Of a stretch of 64,000 nucleotides of DNA, positions 57,636 through 64,000 are shown piece after piece (within the stretch, counting starts at the first letter, position 1; each line of letters opens with the position of its first letter). The stretch is taken from positions 1 through 64,000 of the forward strand of contig JBAKBP010007621.1 of NCBI GenBank assembly GCA_037953745.1, written 5' to 3'. The stretch comes from Lithodes maja. Its lineage: Eukaryota; Arthropoda; Malacostraca; Decapoda; Lithodidae. The position numbers and the translations under genes are program-made. The notes under the pieces are model-generated. The model was not told the DNA's origin, made no database searches, and was given only the letters and a program-made list of their open reading frames with translations.

Positions 57636-58068
57636 TGTGGCGGGGCCCGACTTTAGTCTGTGTGCAATTTTGGTGCAATATTGGCTCTGAGAGAGAGCCG
57701 AGCGGTGGGAGGAGCGTAGGTTGCCTCATGACCGCTCGCCACGACCGTCGTGGGCCCACTGACATGTACTCCACACTACTCCACCCTCATTCACTCGCTA
57801 CACACGTAATTATGTAACGAAATGACCGTATTTTAGCGATTTTGCCCTTCGGTTGCACGATCGTTGCAAGACAACCAGTGATCGTAGAAGGATGGTTATG
57901 GTGTCATTGGAAAGCTCAATTAATGCCCTTTCTGGGATACATACTTGTATTACGCTCTGGCTCTTGTTTATGCATGAAAAAGAGCACGGAAACAACGCCA
58001 TTTATGGTAAAAAAAAAACGCTGGGCGGTACATAGAAATTACCGCCTAGGCCGCTCGTTGAGTGTTAA

Positions 58069-58750
58069 TAGTTCAGAAACCAACGGTGATGCGCCCACAA
58101 AATTTGTCCCATTGTCACTAATCAAACGTCTGGGACAACTTCGCCGAGCGGCAAATCTTCTAAATAAATGTATAAAGGTTTCCGAGCTCATGTCCTCCGC
58201 TATTTCCAAATGGATAGACCGACTGCTGGTACAGGTGAATAGACATATGTAAACCTTCTTGGGTGGACCATCATCTCCTGTGAGAGTGATGGCACCAGTA
58301 TAATCTATACCTGTTACCTCAAACGGTGTCCTTTGGTGAATGCGGTCTGGCGGAAGAGCTGGTGGTCCAGGGTAAGGAATAGCTATAGCTGTATACCTCT
58401 TGCAAATAATGCAATTCTTGATACAGCGTTTAACAGCTTGTCGTCCCTGGGGTATCCAATATGTTTGTCGCATATAGGCTAGAGTGTCTGCTACCCCACC
58501 GTGTTTAGTGGTTTCATGTGCTTTTAAAACCATCAATTTGGTGAGGTCGCAATCCTTGGGCAATAGGATCGGATGCCAAGTTTTGAGGGGTAGATCAGCT
58601 TTACCAATACGACCTCGACAACATATTAATTCTTGATTGTTTAGGTACAGCCCAAGGTCCTTCATTCTTTTGGTTGGCTTGGGATTGGGTTTACGTAGCT
58701 GTGTTAATTCCTCATCATACTTTTCAGCTTGTATCCTTTTGATCCAGTAG
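58069..58750 (-). pseudogene. BEL integrase, N-terminal and catalytic part
   Basis: A His/His/Cys/Cys zinc-binding region (KAHETTKHGG, CIKNCIICKRY) is followed by the catalytic core: VTGIDYTGAITL with the first Asp and RRLISDNGTNFVG with the second. SSRSIHLEIAEDMSSETFI is the usual BEL spacing region. The frame is cut at 58065 by the F2 element after LVSEL. A one-base frame change near 58750 separates it from the upstream RNase H frame. Confidence 0.88.
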
Positions 58751-59653
58751 GTAAGTGGATCTCTAATTCATCCATCTTTACCTTCTTGCTCAGGAACTTA
58801 AACACAAATTTAGTTACAGTTAATAGTTTGTCCAAATTGGAGAACTTGGTGATGTCAATCACTGAAGGCTCTGGGATAATTATTGGGTCCATATGAACTT
58901 GATCATCATTAACCTTCTGGTATGATTTTTGTTCTGGCCAATCATTCTGACTTAGCCAAACCGGACCCTGAAACCACAGAGTTTCGTTAATCAATTTCTT
59001 GACACCAACACCTCGGCTCACCAAGTCAGCCGGATTATCCTTGGACTTAACATGCATGAATGTAGAATTCATTTGCAATTCCTTTATTTTGTGTACTCTG
59101 TTACGCACATAAACTATGTGACTATCATCCTTAGCTATCCAGTGCAAACATATCTCACTATCTGTCCATATATATGTCTCACCTAAAAAGGGAAACATAC
59201 CATTCAAATAAGTAGCTAACCAAGTTCCCAATTCAACAGCGGTCAGCTCCAACTGTGGAAGGGTACGTTGTTTTAATAGCACTACTCGGGATTTGGACAT
59301 AATCATAGTAGATCGGACTTCAGTGACACAATAAGCTACTGCACCATATGCCTTAGATGAGGCATCACAAAAGATGTGCAATTGAGCACACTCATTATCA
59401 GAGGTAGGATCACATCTTCTAGGAAATTTGACTGAGGATACCTTCTCATATTCCACCTGCAATTTGTTCCACTCTTCTGTATACTTTTCAGGTAATGGAG
59501 TATCCCAACTCAGTGCTTCTCTCCAGGCCTCCTGAACTAAAATCTTCCTTTTAATTGATATGGGACTAAATATGCCCAATGGGTCGAACATCATAGAGCC
59601 CTGACTTAAGAGTGTACGTTTTGTGAGTTTTACATCGGGAAACTTGAGGAGTT
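58704..59653 (-). pseudogene. BEL RT end and RNase H
   Basis: KRTLLSQG and MMFDPLGIFSPISIKRKILVQ mark the RT/RNase H connection found in BEL pol. RNase H follows with LHIFCDASSKAYGAVAY, QLELTAVELGTWL, TYIWTDSEICLHWI and KSKDNPADLVSRGV, giving the Asp/Glu/Asp/Asp catalytic positions. The frame is open but starts abruptly at 59653, where Gypsy-2 is inserted. Confidence 0.85.
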
Positions 59654-61938
59654 TGTGACGTTAACTACTCCGTTAGAACCACATGGCTTGTCCTACAGTG
59701 ACTCGCTAGGATCGCCAGGGCAGTGGATGGGGCTACAGTTTATGTATTAGAGTGTGCTTTATTTCATATGAAAGCTCGTGTCATGGGCAGTCCAGAAAGG
59801 CTCTTTGTTTTCACCCATGTCAAGGCTTTATATATTTAATTGGAAAGTATATGTTTTATCATTAACTAGTAATGATGGGATCTGGGAGAGAGAGAGAGAG
59901 AGTAGAACAGAGTGAGAGGGGGGCGCGCAGTGTTTTTGCCCCGCTCGATGACGTCACGGCTGGCTGCCTCGTGGGGGTTGATTGAGAGAGGTCCTTACCA
60001 TGCTACTAGCTCCCTTGCTAGTGGCTAGAGGACTTGTAACCTCTTTTTTCCCACGCGGCTCGAGCTAGTGCGAGTATATATACAGTTCCTCGCCACTCTC
60101 TCCCTCAGATCTGGTTTCTAGAACGCATCCATCTTTATCCCTTGCTACCTGTTCCCCGCTCCGCACCTGAGAATCTTTTCCTCTGCCTACCTCTCTCTTT
60201 TTTCATATCTTTCACCACCTTTTATTAATATTATACCCCCCTCTGGTTAACTCTGCAAAATCAGCTTCATGCTGGCCAGTTGTATTGTGCGTTAAGGTCT
60301 GATATAACCCATGTATGTTAGTTGTTAAGATAAGTGGATCACGAAGCATTGGTTGGCATTTATATTGTTTAACCCTTCCTCCCCGGGCTGTCTTAGCTAA
60401 TGACGGTCGCCCCTACCCGGGCGATATGGCCGAAAAACGTCTAGGCCTAGGCTACCGTATTTATGTTTATTTTCACTGCTAGAACTTTCCCACTCATCTA
60501 TAATCGTAGTGCGGTTTTCAATCTGTATTTTGGCATTTAGTAGAGCTCTGTAAGTCAACTGGTTCAGTTGTGATGACGATTTCAGTGGAGCCAATATTGC
60601 AGAGATGTTGCCAATATGGGGGCATTTTAGACACTAATTTCGTCATGACGTCAGAACAATAACATTGAGGAGTCTTCTCCTTCTTGTTTTGGGAGGTGCG
60701 GTGACGAACGCTTGGGTTTGTTGACATAGGTCGTACGTACGGCGTTCGGACCAAGCTTAATTAGGCTATTAAGCTCATGCCTTAGATAAGGCATACCGGG
60801 TAGCTGCCCTTCTTTCGTGCTGTCCTTACCAAAGGCAGCCCGGGTAGGAAGGGTTAAGTACTGCGTCCTATAATTATTAGTGTTCTGCTGGATTAGATAA
60901 TGCTAGACTAGGGGTCTGATATTATAAGGTATTGTTTCCTATGAGTGCTGGCTTTAGGAAAAAGCTGCACGACATACCTGAGAACTGGAGTTGATTGAGT
61001 AAATTCTAGTCTGTGTGCCATTGAGAGTAGAGCATGCACGAATGAGGGCTTTTTGCCTATACCATTCTGCACTGTTCTAAGCTCGTTGTTTGTCTTTGAG
61101 GTACGCCAGGAGAACGCTTAATACTTCGGTATTAAGGTTTCTCAAGAGAGCTACCCTTCCCTATAACGTAGTATTTGACGCACAGACTTGAGATTTGCAC
61201 TAGGCTATGCGGCATGCCATGCGCACCAGTATCTTGTATCATTGACTCTAGCTAGACTTTATCAGTCACAGTAGACATTAAGTATATTAACCTAAGTACT
61301 CTTTTTATGCATACCCATTTATGATTACACAAGCATTTCGCAGCCTAGTTTGATGTATGGAGACACAAACGACTTAGGCTCTTTTTGTTGATAGGAATAC
61401 TGCATTGTCGTGGCGATTATTATTGTTGTAGTGTTTAGGATATTCTTGGCTCCGACTGCATTATATATTCTGCCTTTTTGTGTGCATAGCCTGCACGAGC
61501 ATTGTTCCGCTGCCTGCCTTTTTGGGTTCCATTTCCGATACGAGCATCTTTATAGCATCTAACATTTAAAGAAGATTCCTTGTTAGTGTTGAAGGACTTT
61601 AGTGCACTTTCTTTCATGCAGGAGTGCCTGACATTTATTGATTAAAGTAACGTAAGCTGTAACTTCTCTTACCACCTTACTTTGCATACCATAACCAAGC
61701 ACCTTCGGTTATAGGTAGTAATAGGTTGTTTTCACATAACATTAAGCCTAGAGTAGATGCACATTTATTGAGAGTTTGATAGCCTATTATTGCATATAGA
61801 ACTCTGTAGAGTATTTGTGTTCTTTGTTCACTGGGAATATACATCAGAGGTTGGAGCTAGCGCTTTCCGTTGTAACATTTATGCCATTACTAGTCCAATG
61901 AATAAGAGCCCTGATATATTTGAACCCTAGTCGTAACA
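59654..61938 (+). repeat. Gypsy-2 5' LTR, interrupted by family F5 element
   Basis: It begins TGTGACGTTAACTACTCC and ends CCTAGTCGTAACA. Without the 489-bp F5 insert it is about 1.8 kb, like the Gypsy-1 LTRs, and retains the segment that the Gypsy-1 3' LTR has lost. The 60-codon frame at 61435-61617 has counterparts in both Gypsy-1 LTRs and is not taken as a gene. Confidence 0.88.
60369..60857. mobile_element. TTAA-bounded MITE, family F5, 489 bp
   Basis: TTAACCCTTCCTCCCCGGGC at the left and GCCCGGGTAGGAAGGGTTAA at the right are inverted repeats of about 22 bp with one change. TTAA is duplicated at 60369 and 60854. The matching place in both Gypsy-1 LTRs (near 30180 and 38955) is uninterrupted and reads TTCA. 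It is non-coding. Confidence 0.88.
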
Positions 61939-62155
61939 AATGGCGACCTTACCTAGGATTTGGTGAACCTACATTTATTAGCAGGGAATATTTGTTGTTT
62001 TGGAGAATATTTTGCGGGGATCAGCAAGAATAATTTTTGTTTGCAACATAGTATTGCCCTTGAGAATTTCCGAAAATTTTTGTGTGTATATTGAGGTATA
62101 AGAGTTTGGGGTACTTCTTTTCTGAATATTGAGGTGGGAAATTTTTGTGAGCATC

Positions 62156-62815
62156 ATGTCTTATACCGGATCAGAGGAGAATGGAGACACAGTACGTAAT
62201 GTCGAAACTGAGGAACAGCAGCATGATGAAAGGGTTAATCGGGTGAACTGTGAGGAGGATGCTAGGATATTTTTGCAATGGCCTGTTACTGCCGAGCGGT
62301 TGGAGGGTATGGAGCGGTACGGTCTTCAATGCCTGGCCACAGCTATCGGTCATGCGGGTACTAGCAGCATGACAAGGGATAACATGATAACGTGTGTACT
62401 GGGCAGGGTGACTGGTGAGCGAGATGGGTTGAGTGCTCAGAGCCCTTCGGCCATGCTTCCCCTACACTCGACTCCCAGCCATCCCAGTAGTTTGCCGACC
62501 CCGGGTACGCTTCCACAGTTGGGTGGTGACTGGCAGGGTGGGTTACCCCTGGGGGGACCACCGGTAATTTCAAACATTGTAGCACCTTCACCTCCTCAAG
62601 GGTTAACTCCAGAATTATTGCTTCAGCTCGAATTAGCTAAGATCGAAGAGAGAAAGGCTATCAGGGTATCTGAGCTTCAGATTAGCCAAGATAGATGAGA
62701 GAGCCAAGATAGAAGAGAGAAAAACTATCAGTCACCAGCAAATAGAGCTAGCACAAATCCAAGCGGATTTAGAGTCGACTAGGTACTGTGCCGACATGGA
62801 CGTAGAGGAAGTCGC
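62156..62815 (+). pseudogene. Gypsy-2 gag, truncated
   Basis: It starts at MSYTGSEENG and is nearly the same as the Gypsy-1 gag N-terminus (about 180 codons), with a deletion in the Gln-rich segment. A stop at about 62696-62698 follows a frame change; similarity resumes as DLESTRYCADMDVE in another phase until about 62808. LINE-A replaces the capsid region after that. Confidence 0.85.
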
Positions 62816-62824
62816 AATAAGGAG

Positions 62825-64000
62825 GAAGCATTCAAACGGTACCGACGCCTTAAAACTCAAGACTCTCATTCTTCCTATGTTTCTGCCCGGAATCAAGCCA
62901 AATCTGTTCTTCGACTTGCCAAACACTCTTTCATCAATAATAAATGCACTGAACTATCTAACTCTAGCTCTTCCCAAGCTTTCTGGCATCTAGCCAAAAA
63001 CCTCTCCAACAATTTCTCTTCCTCGTCTTTCCCTCCCCTTTCCCACTCTAATGGCACAACCATCACTTCTTCCTCTGACAAAGCTAAACTCTTCGCTCAA
63101 ACTTTTGCTAGAAACTCCACCTTGGATGATCCCGGTGCTATTCCTCCCTCTCCGCCCTCCTCTCTCTTACTTATGCCTAATATCCTAATCTCTTCTAAAG
63201 ATGTACTTTCTACCCTCTCTGGGCTTAACACTAATAAGGCGTACGGTCCGGACGGTGTTCCTCCTGTTGTTCTCAAAAACTGTGCTTCCGTGCTGACTCC
63301 CTGCCTAGGCAAACTCTTTCGTCTCTGTCTATCCTCTAACGTCTTCCCTTCATGCTGGAAGTTTGCTCACATTCAACCTGTCCCAAAGAAGGGTGACCGC
63401 TCTCAACCCTCCAACTATCGTCCAATTGCTCTCATCTCTTGTCTTTCTAAAGTTTTTGAAACTATTCTTGCTTCCAAATTTCTTAAGCATTTCTCTTCTC
63501 ATAATCTGCTCTCAGATCGCCAGTATGGCTTCCTTAAGGGTCGCTCTACTGGTGATCTTCTTTCATATCTTACTAACTCTTGGTCATCCTCCTTTCGGGA
63601 CTTCGGTGAGACTTTTTCTATTGCACTAGACATATCGAAAGCCTTCGATAGAGTCTGGCATAAATCTTTAATTTCTAAACTACCCTCCTTCGGTTTCTAT
63701 CCCTCCATCTGTGCCTTTGTCTCTAATTTCCTTTCCGGCCATTCCATAGCCGCGGTTGTGGACGGCCATTGTTCACTTCCTCACTCTATAAACTCCGGTG
63801 TTCCTCAGGGCTCTGTTCTATCTCCTATTCTCTTTCTAATTTTTATAAATGGTCTCCTTAACTGTACCTTAATTCCCATCCATTCATACGCAGACAACTC
63901 AACCTTACACTACTCCATTAGTTTTTCAGAATGCCCCAGCCAGCAATTCCTCAACGACAAACGTAATGAAGCCATAGAACTCTTAAATTCTGATCTAAAT
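62825..64000 (+). mobile_element. LINE-A, longest copy, continues past the window
   Basis: It enters LINE-A just before the conserved NQAKSVLRLAKHSF region and covers all RT motifs as far as the window end. It is inserted in Gypsy-2 gag, with an approximate left edge. No TSD can be assessed because the 3' end is outside. Confidence 0.85.
62880..64000 (+). CDS. LINE-A reverse transcriptase, open, partial at both ends
   Basis: The frame has AYGPDGVPPVVLKNCA, WKFAHIQPVPKKGDRS, NYRPIALISCLSKVFETIL, RQYGFLKGRSTGDLLSYL, ALDISKAFDRVWHKSL, SINSGVPQGSVLSPILFL and IHSYADNSTLHYS. The second Asp of the usual YADD is Asn here (YADN), which should abolish polymerase activity. No stop was seen. The N-terminal endonuclease is absent because of 5' truncation. 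Confidence 0.8.

Larger units (their letters stand above)
55694..58068 (-). mobile_element. TTAA-bounded MITE, family F2, outer copy carrying a LINE
   Basis: TTAA is at 55694-55697 and 58065-58068. On the minus strand it begins TTAACACTCAACGAGCGGCC and ends ATAGACAAGGGTTAA. The F2 parts are 58068-57636 and about 55750-55694, together about 490 bp, equal to the other copies (487 and 488). Between them lies LINE-B with its own F2 insertion. Excision with one TTAA restores BEL integrase phase. Confidence 0.9.
52888..59653 (-). mobile_element. BEL/Pao LTR retrotransposon, 3' part
   Basis: On the minus strand it carries the end of RT, RNase H, the zinc-binding and catalytic domains of integrase, and a 3' LTR. 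The 5' part (gag, protease, most RT, 5' LTR) is cut away at 59654, where a plus-strand Gypsy element begins. The integrase is split at 55694-58068 by a TTAA element. The retained domains and their order match BEL/Pao and not Gypsy. Confidence 0.85.
59654..62815 (+). mobile_element. Gypsy-2, sister of Gypsy-1, 5' part
   Basis: A full 5' LTR, primer-binding region and the beginning of gag are present on the plus strand, near-identical in arrangement to Gypsy-1. The left flank AGTT (59650-59653) fits a 4-bp TSD, but the other end lies outside the window. Gag stops where a LINE-A copy begins. It was inserted into the BEL element. Confidence 0.85.

Overview
This 64-kb window looks like repeat-dense, non-genic DNA from an arthropod, most likely a decapod crustacean. 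The evidence is indirect: no host exon, rRNA or intact tRNA gene was recognised, but the mix of DIRS, Gypsy, BEL, a Jockey/I-like LINE, P-type and TTAA-targeting DNA transposons, a tRNA-type SINE and abundant microsatellites fits decapod genomes. Nearly every long reading frame belongs to a mobile element, and most are broken.

Layout. 1-7.5 kb: microsatellites, a 42-bp perfect palindrome, short TIR elements, a tRNA-type SINE and two copies of a second SINE-like retroposon, one with target-site duplication (TSD) and an empty site at 21.3 kb. 8-12.8 kb: a TTAA-bounded element, a Gypsy solo LTR (TSD AAAC) and a 5'-truncated LINE-A copy split by a TTAA element. 12.8-20 kb: a degenerate DIRS-like tyrosine-recombinase retrotransposon (gag-like, RT, RNase H, YR) split by two TTAA elements and an inverted SINE pair. 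20-25.6 kb: a TTAA element, a fold-back repeat and GGTAGT-rich DNA. 25.7-39.7 kb: a minus-strand Gypsy element with two LTRs; a 3.4-kb P-type transposon (THAP-domain transposase) sits in its 3' LTR, a foreign solo LTR and a 1.26-kb TTAA element split gag, and pol is scrambled with RT missing. 39.8-44.4 kb: LINE-A copies, one a three-level nest. 46-50.9 kb: a 4.9-kb transposon with 167-bp TIRs and a degenerate protein with a nuclease-like region, perhaps Academ-like. 52.9-59.7 kb: a minus-strand BEL/Pao element whose integrase is split by a four-level nest. 59.7-64 kb: a plus-strand sister of the Gypsy element, its LTR hit by another TTAA element and its gag cut by a LINE-A copy that runs off the window.

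The unifying pattern is repeated capture by short elements flanked by TTAA (piggyBac-like target choice). At least eight families occur. In four places (DIRS RT, outer LINE-A, Gypsy gag, BEL integrase) removing the insert and keeping one TTAA restores the host element's frame; at a fifth (DIRS RNase H) the junction is also in frame, though a nearby poly-T tract breaks the frame independently. No TTAA element here encodes a transposase, so they must have been mobilised in trans. Boundaries marked approximate were judged by eye from similarity between copies in the window.
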